NCBI GenBank assembly: GCA_009829735.1
Contig: CM020618.1
Span: 35,626,894 to 35,690,893, forward strand
DNA: 64,000 bases
Source of the DNA: Pyropia yezoensis
Lineage: Eukaryota > Rhodophyta > Bangiophyceae > Bangiales > Bangiaceae
Direction of reading: 5' to 3'
Part shown: piece by piece, positions 42,881 to 51,918 of the stretch
Layout: each line of letters starts with the position of its first letter
How positions within the stretch are numbered: position 1 is the stretch's first letter
Translations under genes and position numbers: made by a program
The notes under the pieces: model-generated
What the model was told of the DNA's origin: nothing
Database searches by the model: none
The model's input: the letters and a program-made list of their open reading frames with translations, nothing else

Positions 42881-43891
42881 CCGAGCTTCGGGGGACATCC
42901 TAAGTTTTCCGGGAAGAGACCGGCGCTTATCTTTGCCTTCCTGCGCCGGTTTGTCAAGGGATGCAATGACAACGATGTGTCCGAGGGCAAGGCTCTCTAC
43001 CTCCTGGTTAACTTCATGACCGGAGAAGCGGAACAGCGGCTTGCACAGGTTCTACCAGACTCTGCCGGACACATTGTCGGACGTACCGTCGCGAGTTATC
43101 CGGAGGCGGTCAACTGGCTCCTGTCCAACTACGCTGACGCGGACTCTCTGCGTAAAGCAGTCGGCAGGCTGAACCGGGCAACCATGGAAAGACAAAGAGA
43201 CTCCAGAGGCGTTCGCCCGTCGTGTCCGGGAGATGAGCGATGCTTGTGGCAACGTTTACCCTGAGGACAGGCTCAAGATGATCTTCTCGGAAGGGCTTCC
43301 TGAATATCTTCAAGTGGATGCGGAGAACTACAACCAGGAGCATCAAGAACATACCTTCCAGCAGTTGATGGCCTACACCCAGGGCAAGTACCGGCAAGCC
43401 AGGGCCCTCCAAGCTCCCATGGTATCAACTCCCAAGCCGTTGTCGCGAGTTCGACCCGGACCCGACAATAAGGGAGGTGATAGCCCTGTACCGGTACTCG
43501 CAGTTGGCGAGGCCTCACCCATGGGGTCAGGGGGACAAGTGGGGCGGCTTCGTTTTCCAAGGAGCAACCATCCCTGGTCGCCCCCAAGCAAGTCAAGAAC
43601 CAGCGGTTCCGGTCTTGTTGGCTGTGCCAGAAGGAGGATCACATGTCCTACCAGTGCCCGACCATTCCCAAGGACCTCCAGGAGAAACTCAAGCGTCAAG
43701 GACTGGTGTTTGCAAAGGCGGTCAACTGGGCTGACCGGCGAGTACCCTCCAAGATGGACCAGGCACAGGTACACGCAATCCGAGTGGCAACCTTACAGAG
43801 CATCACGGAGGCTCTGGCAAGGGAAGCTCCTACGTACTTTGACCTGGAGACCGAAACCTCTAAGGACTCCTCGGACCCGGGAAACGAGTAG
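42881..43891 (+). pseudogene. gag: RT-A gag, partial repeat copy with indels (right contig end)
   Basis: Begins inside the capsid region and repeats 36185-37195. It differs by +1 A near 43194, -3 near 43466, +1 G near 43530 and +1 T near 43555, which shift the frame three times. All four lie in the first 700 bp of the contig and three are in homopolymers, as expected of poorly polished contig ends. Beyond that the copies agree almost exactly. Its frameshift heptamer is at 43879-43885. Confidence 0.85.
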
Positions 43892-45030
43892 GGCAGGCGC
43901 TCTCCCCAAGTGTCTTTCCGAACCTCAAACGGCAGGGTACTTCTATTTGTTCCCCCCTTGCGTGCCGGGAGAATGCACGGCGGTTACCTGCTCAACCGGT
44001 AGCCGCCTGGACACCCTGTTTGTTCAAGGGGACATTGCTCGTCCTGCGTAAAGAAAACCTCAAGATTAATGCTCGTATGCGTGTGGGGGATAGCCTCCCC
44101 CAAGCTCTTACGCCGGTGGTTGACACGGGAGCCGGACCAAGCGTCATCACTGAGAACCTGTTACCTCCGGGCTGGCGTCGACATGCCTGGAGAGCGCCTA
44201 CCCGGACCCATATCGTCGACGCTTCGGGTCAAACCCTACGACCGCTTGGCCGTCTTCCTGTCGCCATCTATGTCAACAATGAAGCAATGCTTTTTCCCTT
44301 TCTAGTAGTCAAGACCCTATCAGTCCCCCTCATCCTAGGCTGGGACTTCCAGAAGCAGCATGTCAAGAGCATCCTACCCGGAGAAGGGAAGGTCCAGTTC
44401 AACCATGGGTTTGTGTCACCGGTATTGGAGCATCTGGACGCCAAGGTTCGTGTAGCCAAGAGCAAGAGGGAACGCATCCCACCCTCTACCTTGACTCTCT
44501 TCAAACCGGTGCTCCTACCTCCTCGCTCGGAGACCAAGGTTCAAGTAACGACCCGGATTGCAGGTCAATGCCTGATCTACGGACGTAAGGGATTTCTGGC
44601 GAAACACCGGTTATACTTGGCCCACGGACATCACAAGAAGGTAGAAAGGCACACCCCGTTCCCGGTGCTCATCGTCAACGTGAGCCGGAAGCCAATAACC
44701 CTCGCCAAGGGCACCCGAGTTGGTACAGCAGAGCCTTACCGGGGATCCGCCCGTGCTATGAGCAAGGAAGACCTCCTGAACCTGCAACAAGAACTGGCAT
44801 CCAACTTGACGGCCTTAGACGTACCTCCGAAACAAGAGCAGGCTGGTAGCGCTACTCCGAGACCCGAACAAGCACCACCCGGGATGCCGAAGGTCAAGCA
44901 AGAAAATGTCCCTCCCGACTTGAAGGAGGCACTGGAGAAGTTCTCTCCAGGAATATCGGCACCTGTGGTCGGGAGAGCTGGGCAAGATGGACGCCACTCT
45001 ACACCGGATTCAACTCAAGCCGGAAGCTAA
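43885..45030 (+). CDS. pro: RT-A protease region, repeat copy
   Basis: Same sequence as 37189-38334, offset by 6,696 bp, including the frame break before the reverse transcriptase. One C/T difference near 43917. Probably the same locus assembled twice. Confidence 0.85.
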   Translation, partial: RVGQALSPSVFPNLKRQGTSICSPLACRENARRLPAQPVAAWTPCLFKGTLLVLRKENLKINARMRVGDSLPQALTPVVDTGAGPSVITENLLPPGWRRHAWRAPTRTHIVDASGQTLRPLGRLPVAIYVNNEAMLFPFLVVKTLSVPLILGWDFQKQHVKSILPGEGKVQFNHGFVSPVLEHLDAKVRVAKSKRERIPPSTLTLFKPVLLPPRSETKVQVTTRIAGQCLIYGRKGFLAKHRLYLAHGHHKKVERHTPFPVLIVNVSRKPITLAKGTRVGTAEPYRGSARAMSKEDLLNLQQELASNLTALDVPPKQEQAGSATPRPEQAPPGMPKVKQENVPPDLKEALEKFSPGISAPVVGRAGQDGRHSTPDSTQAGS

Positions 45031-47980
45031 GCCAGTGCACATGCAACCATATCGGGCCGGACCTCATCGCCGGGATGAGATTGAGAAGCAGGTTAACAAG
45101 ATGCTCAAGATGGATGTTATCGAGCCGTCTGATGGCGAGTGGGCTTTCCCGGTGGTAGTCGTCCCGAAAACCGGCGGTCACTTCCGTTTCTGCGTTGACT
45201 ACCGGCGCCTGAACGAGATGACAGTCAAGGACGTATACCCGATACCCCGGATGGATGATTGCCTCGACTTTCTTGGTGATGCCACCCTCTTCTCGACGCT
45301 GGATTGTAATGCCGATTACTGGCAGATCCCTCTGGCTGACGAGGACAAGGACAAGACCACCTTCACGTGCCACCTGGGACTATTCCGGTGCAAGCGTCTT
45401 CCTTTTGGTCTCACCAATGCTCCGGCAACCTTCCAAAGAGCCATCGACATCATCCTGTCCGGGCTAAGGTGGAGAACATGTCTGGTCTACCTGGACGACA
45501 TTATCTTTTTCTCCAAGACCCCAGCGGAACACCTGGAGCACCTTCGGGAGGTCCTGGCCCTCCTGTCCAAGGCTGGAGTTACCCTCAAGGCCGAGAAGTG
45601 CCACCTGTTTGAGACTGAGGTGGAGTATCTGGGGCACGTGCTGAGTCCGGGGGAGCTCCGAGTCAATGAGAAGAACATCAAGGCCCTCCGGCATGCACGG
45701 CAACCCAAAACCCAGACGGAACTCAAGAGCTTCCTGGGTATGTGCAAGGTCTATCGCCGGTTCGTACGGAACTATGCTCTGATTGCCCGGCCATTGACCA
45801 AGCTTACGAGCAAGAAGCTTCCCGCACAACTCCCGGTGTTCGACGAGAAGCAGACCGCGGCCTTCGAAGAGCTCAAGAAGCGCCTGACCACCACTCCAGT
45901 ACTGGCGTTACCCAAGCGGGAGGGCCAGCTTGTTCTGGAGACTGATGCCTGTGGCGTCCAGGTGGGGTGCTCACTACTCCAGCAGCAACCTGATGGGCAC
46001 TTCCTCCCGATAGGCTACTACAGTCGCGTCTTGATTCCAGCCGAGAAGAACTATTCCACGACGGAGCGCGAGTGCTTGGCAGTCGTCTGGGCTTGCTTCC
46101 TGTTACGGCCATATCTTGAAAGACAAGAGTTCCTCATCCCGACGGATCACGCCAGTCTAAGGTGGCTGCTATGCATGGACAGCAGTCAAGAAAGGGTCGC
46201 CCGGTGGCGCCTACGCCTTTCGGAGTTCAAGTACAAGGTGTGCACCAGAGCAGGGAGGGAGCACCACTGCGCCGACGCCATGTCCCGGCTGGAGACTCCT
46301 GCAGCCGATACCGGTCCTATCCCGGAGGAAATACCTTGCTTCATCCTCCCGAATGTCGGACGTGGCTGGCATGCTCCCCTGTATGAGACACCTGAAGCTG
46401 ATCAACCGGTGACTATTCACCGGATGCTGGAGGCACAACTGACGGATCCTCAATGCTTGGAGCTTCGCCACCAAATGGACCTGAACCGGAACAGTCGTTT
46501 CTCCGAGTCTACGGACGGACTCCTAGTACGGGTGTCACCCTTCGATGGGGCCATTCAAGTCTACGTACCCCGGGGCCTACGAGCTGACATCCTACGCCTG
46601 GAGCACTCGTCTCCCCAGGCCGGACATCCTGGTATCAATCGGATGTATGCTTCCATGAGACGACACTATTACTGGGAAACCATGGCCAGTGACGTCCATA
46701 AGTACCTGGAGGCTTGTGTTTCTTGTGCAAGGAACCGGTTGTCCCAGAGGAAGAAGACTTCTCAGCTACGCCTATTCCCTGCGGCGGAGCCCTTTGCAAG
46801 CTTAAGCATGGACATCCTGGGGCCCCTACCTGAAACATCCAGTGGCAACATATACCTGCTCATCATTTGTGACCGGTTCTCCAAGTTCACTCGAGCAATC
46901 CCGCTGAGGACCATCACGGCTCTGGATGTCACGTCAGCCTTCTGCGAGTACAGGATAGCTGCCTACGGCCCCCCAGACTCCGTCTTAACCGACAACGGTC
47001 CCCAGTTTGCATCCCTGTTCTTCCAAGGAGTCTGTGACCTGATGGGCATCAAGAACTTGTACACCACGACGTACCACCCGCAAACGAACGGCCAGGTGGA
47101 ACGATTCAACCGGACCCTAGTGGACATGCTACGGCACTACGTGGAGGAGCACCAAGAAGACTGGGACGAGCTCCTGGCTGTCCTCACTCTAGCCTACAAC
47201 TCCCGAGTTCACCGGACAACGGGAGTCGCTCCACTCGACTTTGTCACCCCAAGGCGGCTGACCAACTTCTCCCTGGAAAGAGTACCAGATGGTCTCCAGC
47301 CTGCACTGAAGTCAGGTCCCAAGGCAAAGGATGAGTTCCTGGAACAACTGAAGCTCCTGCTCCCAAGAGTCAAGGAGTCAATCTCGAAGACCCAGGAGCG
47401 ATACAAGCGGGGCTATGACAAGGGCGTTCGGGAAAAGAACAAGGAACTGGGTGGTGGCGACTGGGTTTTTGTGGACATCCATAGCAAGACCCGGGGGAAG
47501 CTGGACTCGAAGACGGATGGACCTTATGAGGTCCTGAATACGGACGGTTGGACCTTTCTTCTAGACGTGGATGGCTCCCCGTACCGCGTGAGCAGCGACC
47601 ATGTCACCCGAGCTCCACCGCCAAGCCAACGGGACTTGACCCGGCGCAAGCGGGCCGCAGTACCCTGGCTATCCCAAGAAGAAGGTCGGGAATATGTCTA
47701 CGTCAAGTTTGTGGACCATGCCTGGAGAGATGGACGCCTGTACCTGCGAGTACGCTGGTTCGGTTTTAACCCGGCAGATGATACCTGGGAAGCCCCAAAC
47801 CGGCTACCCATCGCGGATGTCTGTGCCTACACGCGACGGAACGGGATAGAGGGCACTCCAGTGGCCAGAGCCGGCAAGATTCTGGAGTCGGACTCGGAGG
47901 AGGACCAAGAGGATGGGGCCAACCAAGACCCTCGGGACGAGCCGAGTTCATCCGCAACGGATGCGGAACAAGAGGATTGA
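44987..47980 (+). CDS. pol: RT-A reverse transcriptase, RNase H and integrase, repeat copy
   Basis: 997 residues with the same protein sequence as 38291-41284. All catalytic residues and the chromodomain are intact. Interpreted as the second reading of one gene across unmerged contigs. Confidence 0.9.
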   Translation: MDATLHRIQLKPEAKPVHMQPYRAGPHRRDEIEKQVNKMLKMDVIEPSDGEWAFPVVVVPKTGGHFRFCVDYRRLNEMTVKDVYPIPRMDDCLDFLGDATLFSTLDCNADYWQIPLADEDKDKTTFTCHLGLFRCKRLPFGLTNAPATFQRAIDIILSGLRWRTCLVYLDDIIFFSKTPAEHLEHLREVLALLSKAGVTLKAEKCHLFETEVEYLGHVLSPGELRVNEKNIKALRHARQPKTQTELKSFLGMCKVYRRFVRNYALIARPLTKLTSKKLPAQLPVFDEKQTAAFEELKKRLTTTPVLALPKREGQLVLETDACGVQVGCSLLQQQPDGHFLPIGYYSRVLIPAEKNYSTTERECLAVVWACFLLRPYLERQEFLIPTDHASLRWLLCMDSSQERVARWRLRLSEFKYKVCTRAGREHHCADAMSRLETPAADTGPIPEEIPCFILPNVGRGWHAPLYETPEADQPVTIHRMLEAQLTDPQCLELRHQMDLNRNSRFSESTDGLLVRVSPFDGAIQVYVPRGLRADILRLEHSSPQAGHPGINRMYASMRRHYYWETMASDVHKYLEACVSCARNRLSQRKKTSQLRLFPAAEPFASLSMDILGPLPETSSGNIYLLIICDRFSKFTRAIPLRTITALDVTSAFCEYRIAAYGPPDSVLTDNGPQFASLFFQGVCDLMGIKNLYTTTYHPQTNGQVERFNRTLVDMLRHYVEEHQEDWDELLAVLTLAYNSRVHRTTGVAPLDFVTPRRLTNFSLERVPDGLQPALKSGPKAKDEFLEQLKLLLPRVKESISKTQERYKRGYDKGVREKNKELGGGDWVFVDIHSKTRGKLDSKTDGPYEVLNTDGWTFLLDVDGSPYRVSSDHVTRAPPPSQRDLTRRKRAAVPWLSQEEGREYVYVKFVDHAWRDGRLYLRVRWFGFNPADDTWEAPNRLPIADVCAYTRRNGIEGTPVARAGKILESDSEEDQEDGANQDPRDEPSSSATDAEQED

Positions 47981-48125
47981 GAAGAAGGGAACGGGTATAT
48001 CAAGGAGAACACGCAATACAAGCATGGAACAATCAAGGAAAACAAGCACCCGCTCGGGCAACCCTTCTCTCCGCCTCTTCCCTCCTCGCTTCTCCCAAGA
48101 CCCTCACCCTCCTTGCCTCCAACTA

Positions 48126-50243
48126 CTACTCCCGGCGCGGACGCTGAGCCGCGGGAGTGTCCTCCAGCGCTGCCTCCGCGGCACGACGGGAACCGGAGGA
48201 AGACGGGATGTCGTAGTGCGGTGGACGCGGTGCATCCCGGTATGACACCATCGGAGTAGTACCGGTAGTTGCCGGGGGCTCCCGCTCATACAGATATGCC
48301 CGTCGGCGCCCCTGGAAGCCAGTGAAGGTTTCTGACCACTGCTGGGCCAAGCCATGCCGCGTCAAGGTCGCCAGAAGTTCGCCAACCACCGGGCTGTTCG
48401 ACATCTGGCCGCTGTCCGCGCAAGCAAACACCCGGTCAACCACGTTGTTCAAGACGCTGGCGTAAGTGCCCCGCACCATGGAAGACCCGACGCCCTCAAC
48501 CTGCACCGGAAAACGACCCAGCTGGTCTTCAATCATACCGACGTCGTACTGGTCGCATGTCGGGCCACCTTGGTTCAGGTACCAGTCAGGCACCCGGAAG
48601 CGGGTAAGGCGCAGAGTCGGCGCCGGAATCTCGAACCGCCCCGAGGATGACACCACCGGACGGTCCACAACGGCCCCCGAAACCGGAGTACCCAACTCCA
48701 GCGGAGGCACAGCGCCGCCGGCGTTGGAAGAAGGCGTCCGAGGCGGAGCGGCCGGAGTGGTAGGCGACCGCACGGTCACCCCCAGACTCGCCGCAGACAG
48801 GCGCGGTGCCGGAGGAGCTTGAAGTACCGGCACAGCCGGAACAGGGCGTGAACGCGCCGGCGACGGTTCAGGCGAGGCCACCGGGGCGACAGGTGCAACA
48901 GGAGGAAGCGGAGCCGCCGCAGACGCCTGACCGACCGCCGCGGCCCATCCCGACTCCTGCACCGGCGGCCCAACTGGCAGAAGATCAAGGGCGGCCGGGG
49001 CAGGAAAGCTACCTAGCTGCGGCCACGCCGGAAGCGGCGTCGCCAGCTGCACCTTGGCCGGAGAAGACTGGTAGACCTCCTGCGCCCAACCGAAGCCATC
49101 CCGACGCGGGCGGTTCTGGTCGGCAATCGCGTTCAAGAAGTTCCGGTCATGCACCGGCACCAGACGCCGGAAGTCAATCATCGCCTGGAAGAGCCCCTTG
49201 TACTCTTCGTCCTGGCTGCACTGGAAGTCGACGGTCAACTTGTCGACAATCCAGACCATCAGGAGGTCAGGGAGAAGCCAAAGCCGGTTGGACACCAAGA
49301 CCTCGTGAAGCCAGTGGTTGGCCGCCAAGACTGTCATCTCGGACGTGTACATCATGTACGGGATCGAGTGGAAGAAGCCCTTGATCGACGCCTGAGTCAA
49401 GGCGTCCAAGAAGTACCAGGTGAAGGGGAAGCTGGAAGGAGCAAACCCGACCGGGATCTCGACTTCCTGCTGCTGCGGGATGACCTTGGGGTAGTACGCC
49501 GCCCGGTTAGCCTTATCCAGCTTCCAGAACTCCTGATGGTTGCAGCTCACGAGGAAGTCACGCTGACGGCCGCGTCGCTCGCCTTGCTCCCGTGCCGGTG
49601 ACAACTTGGAGTACTTCCGGGTCAGGAAAGGCGGCTCCAGAGCGACCATGCTCGGACGGGGGTCGCATTTCAGGCTCCCCGACCCCTTGAGCGCCTCGTC
49701 CCAGACCTTGAGCGCCCGGTGGACGTACCCTTCCTCCTCCGGCCACCGGAGAACGGACGCGGACACGCGACGCTCGGTCAAGGGCAGATCCAGCACCAGC
49801 GCGAAGGGGAGATCCTCCAGACGAGCAACCCAAGAGGAACCCGAGAAGCTCTGGGAGCGGTCTTGTGCCAGGCGCATCTGGTCCGCCGTGTGAAGACGAG
49901 CCTTATCCATCTCTGTCAAGACCCCGCGCTGGAGTTCCTTGCGCCAGAGGTCCAAGCAATCCTGCTGGCACTGGGCCGCGCCGGCGTTGCCGACCACCGT
50001 GGAGTAACGCCGGGCCGCCAGAGGGTCCTGCCCAAGAAGCATCTCCGGGAGACCCACCGGGGGGGTCTCGACCGGGTGCATCACAGAAGCCGGGGGAACC
50101 CGATCCGTCCCCGCCGTGGCGACCGGCGCCGACATCGACACCCGAGGAACCGGAGGCAGGAGAGGGGCGCGACTACCCGAGTTCTCCTCCGCAACACTCG
50201 CCGCCGGAACCACGGGCCCAGCTTGGATCTCGGATCTGGACAT
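48126..50243 (-). CDS. RT-A long antisense ORF between pol and 3' LTR, unknown function
   Basis: 705 residues from ATG 50243; the frame is open further to an ATG at 50435, eight bases inside the LTR, giving 769. It occupies almost all of the 2.4 kb between pol and the 3' LTR on the opposite strand. Residues 1-90 are Pro/Val/Ser-rich. About 90-400 looks globular, rich in Trp, Tyr and Phe ('FTWYFLDALTQASIKGFF', 'WLLPDLLMVWIVDKLTVDF', 'FRRLVPVHDRNFLNAIADQ'). A Pro/Ala-rich linker follows, then a C-terminal block of about 120 residues ('RFRVPDWYLNQGGPTCDQY', 'LNNVVDRVFACADSGQMSN') and an Arg-rich tail. I recognise no family. Antisense extra ORFs in this position are known in some plant Ty3/gypsy lineages such as Grande and Retand. 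A promoter in the 3' LTR would be needed to express it. Confidence 0.7.
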   Translation of the reverse strand: MSRSEIQAGPVVPAASVAEENSGSRAPLLPPVPRVSMSAPVATAGTDRVPPASVMHPVETPPVGLPEMLLGQDPLAARRYSTVVGNAGAAQCQQDCLDLWRKELQRGVLTEMDKARLHTADQMRLAQDRSQSFSGSSWVARLEDLPFALVLDLPLTERRVSASVLRWPEEEGYVHRALKVWDEALKGSGSLKCDPRPSMVALEPPFLTRKYSKLSPAREQGERRGRQRDFLVSCNHQEFWKLDKANRAAYYPKVIPQQQEVEIPVGFAPSSFPFTWYFLDALTQASIKGFFHSIPYMMYTSEMTVLAANHWLHEVLVSNRLWLLPDLLMVWIVDKLTVDFQCSQDEEYKGLFQAMIDFRRLVPVHDRNFLNAIADQNRPRRDGFGWAQEVYQSSPAKVQLATPLPAWPQLGSFPAPAALDLLPVGPPVQESGWAAAVGQASAAAPLPPVAPVAPVASPEPSPARSRPVPAVPVLQAPPAPRLSAASLGVTVRSPTTPAAPPRTPSSNAGGAVPPLELGTPVSGAVVDRPVVSSSGRFEIPAPTLRLTRFRVPDWYLNQGGPTCDQYDVGMIEDQLGRFPVQVEGVGSSMVRGTYASVLNNVVDRVFACADSGQMSNSPVVGELLATLTRHGLAQQWSETFTGFQGRRRAYLYEREPPATTGTTPMVSYRDAPRPPHYDIPSSSGSRRAAEAALEDTPAAQRPRRE

Positions 50244-50414
50244 GACGTCCAGACTCCGGGGGAACGAGAGGGCCAAGGTGAAGGAGAGAAGGGGGGCAGA
50301 GAACCGGAGCAGGTGATCGTGACCAGGGTGAAGACGCTCGACCTCGGCACCGGTGTGGACGTGCTCGAGGCTGTGCACGGTGGCACCTGGTTCGGCCCGA
50401 GGACGTGCCGGACT

Positions 50415-50424
50415 AGGGAGGGAG
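50415..50424 (+). other. RT-A polypurine tract
   Basis: AGGGAGGGAG ends three bases before the 3' LTR, the position needed for priming plus-strand DNA. Confidence 0.7.
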
Positions 50425-50427
50425 CTA

Positions 50428-50998
50428 TGTAGCATCCCTGGCCCCGACTTGGCGCCGACCCGGGACTACAACCAGAGGGCGCCAGGTGCCAGAACACGCC
50501 CGCCGTGTGGTGATGGTTGGCGGCCGTGGCCCGTGCCCGGCACTGGGATGCGGTGGACTACGCTATCCACACGTGAGAGAGGGATTGCTGATGGGTTTTT
50601 GCATACTTGTGAGGGACTTGATTTGAGAGAATTTGAGTGTGAGATTAGTGAGTGGGAATAGAATTAGTAGTGATAGTGGCCCCCGACCTGACGAGGTTAG
50701 ACTCGGGTCGGGGCCACTCGGGGTTATGGGGGGGCTACCTGGCCAACGTGCCGAGGCTCCCCCAGATGCACGTTAAGAGGGACAGCGAGGCGCCCTTGGC
50801 CCGCGCCCTCAGGAACAAGACAACTGCGCGTTTGCTTTCCTCTTCCCCGTGTGCACTACCGTGCGTATCTGTTTGCTCTGCGAGCAGGCACGTGAGGCAA
50901 CAGGCATACCATTCTCGTAGTTCCCCTTTCTGTGTTACCTGTCCCTTTCCCCCGAGGGATATTGACACGTGTCTGAGAGGATCGAGTTTTATACCACA
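50428..50998 (+). repeat. RT-A 3' LTR
   Basis: 571 bp, TGTAGCATCC to TACCACA. Four substitutions from the 5' LTR (about 99.3% identity). Followed by CCCCC, the right copy of the target duplication. Confidence 0.95.
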
Positions 50999-51918
50999 CC
51001 CCCCTCCGTGTCTTTGAGTTCCTACGTCGTTTCACAAAAGCCTGTGACGACAATGCCATAAGTGAAGGCATGGCTTTCTACATGCTACAGGAGTTTACGA
51101 AGGGAGACCTGCGGACAGAACTTATGTCAGTCATGCCCAGCTCCTCAAGTGGAGGCGCTGGTGAGGTGACGTCCTATTTGGAGCTCGTCAACTGGTTGTT
51201 GAGAGCCATGGTTGATGAAGCGGCGCTGGCTTCTCAAGTCGAGGAGTTTACGCAAGCCCATCAGGAAGAGGCGGAGGACGAGCTGTCCTTTGCGGAGCGA
51301 GTCCGTAAGCTCAACAATATTTGTGGGTTTCTTCATCCACAAGCTGTGGTGAAGAGTCGGTTTGTGGAGGGACTCCATTGGTCAGTCCGGATGGAGACCC
51401 GGGAGCATAACACTGCCCGGGCGACCCTCGCCGAGTTGGCTAGGTTCGCCTACCGCAGAAGCGAGGCCTACCGCAAGTTGCGGGAGGAACAACGCCAGGA
51501 GCGTCAAGCCGAGTTGGCCAAGGAACGGGAGGAGGCGCGCCAGGCCAGAGAGTTGAGAGAAGCACGCCGAATCCGCAAGAAGAGGGTGGTAGCTGCCGTG
51601 GGAACTTCCCAGGGTACCTCTTCGTCTTCCCCTGTCGGGAAGACCCTTCCGGGAACTGACAATCGGTGTTGGAACTGCAACTCCGATGGACACTGGGCAT
51701 ATGATTGCCCCAAGTTGAGTAAACGCATCCAACAACTTGTTAGGAATGCGAGTAAGAAGTCGGCTACGAACGAAGTACGTTCACGCCGCGAGGGTGGGTT
51801 TCGACCGGTGGTGGCGGTCGCCACACCCTCGGCGAAGGGGGCGGACACGACGTCCTCGGACTCGTCGTCTTCCCCTTTGTCCTCAGATTTGGACGCCAAG
51901 TCGGCGGGAAACCAATGA
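50999..51918 (+). pseudogene. gag: RT-B gag, C-terminal part
   Basis: Resumes in frame after RT-A: 'LRVFEFLRRFTKACDDNA' aligns with RT-A 'ALIFAFLRRFVKGCNDND'. It continues with 'YLELVNWLLRAMVDEAALAS', an Arg/Glu-rich helix and the zinc knuckle CWNCNSDGHWAYDC. It ends GCG GGA AAC CAA TGA, again placing a GGGAAAC heptamer one codon before the stop. The gene is in three pieces (33138-32320 on the - strand, 34470-34651, and here), so it is inactive. Confidence 0.85.
51906..51912 (+). promoter_or_regulatory. RT-B -1 ribosomal frameshift site GGGAAAC
   Basis: G GGA AAC is in register with gag. Eight bases downstream, 51921-51929 (GTTGGAGCT) pairs with 51940-51949 (AGCTC, bulged A, CAAC) to make a nine-pair stem with a 10-nt loop, at the spacing expected of a stimulatory hairpin. 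The -1 frame enters pol, whose first ATG is 51915. Confidence 0.8.

Larger units (their letters stand above)
34652..50998 (+). mobile_element. RT-A: young Ty3/gypsy chromovirus, with an assembly duplication inside
   Basis: Bounded by 571-bp LTRs (TG...CA) differing at four sites, with a CCCCC target duplication, it carries gag, a -1-shifted protease, RT-RNase H-integrase with a chromodomain, and a long antisense ORF. As assembled it is 16,347 bp because 36185-42380 recurs as 42881-49076 on the other side of 500 N. Removing one copy and the gap gives 9,651 bp. It is inserted in the gag gene of RT-B. The low LTR divergence marks a recent insertion. Confidence 0.92.

Noticed and set aside
48806..50432. 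+ strand ORFs of 192 and 237 codons in the RT-A 3' region
   Set aside because: They overlap the uninterrupted - strand ORF and have compositions typical of antisense shadows.
34652..50998. RT-A as a true tandem or complex multimer
   Set aside because: Equal 6,196-bp overlaps ending exactly at a 500-N gap, with errors concentrated at the contig start, point to assembly.
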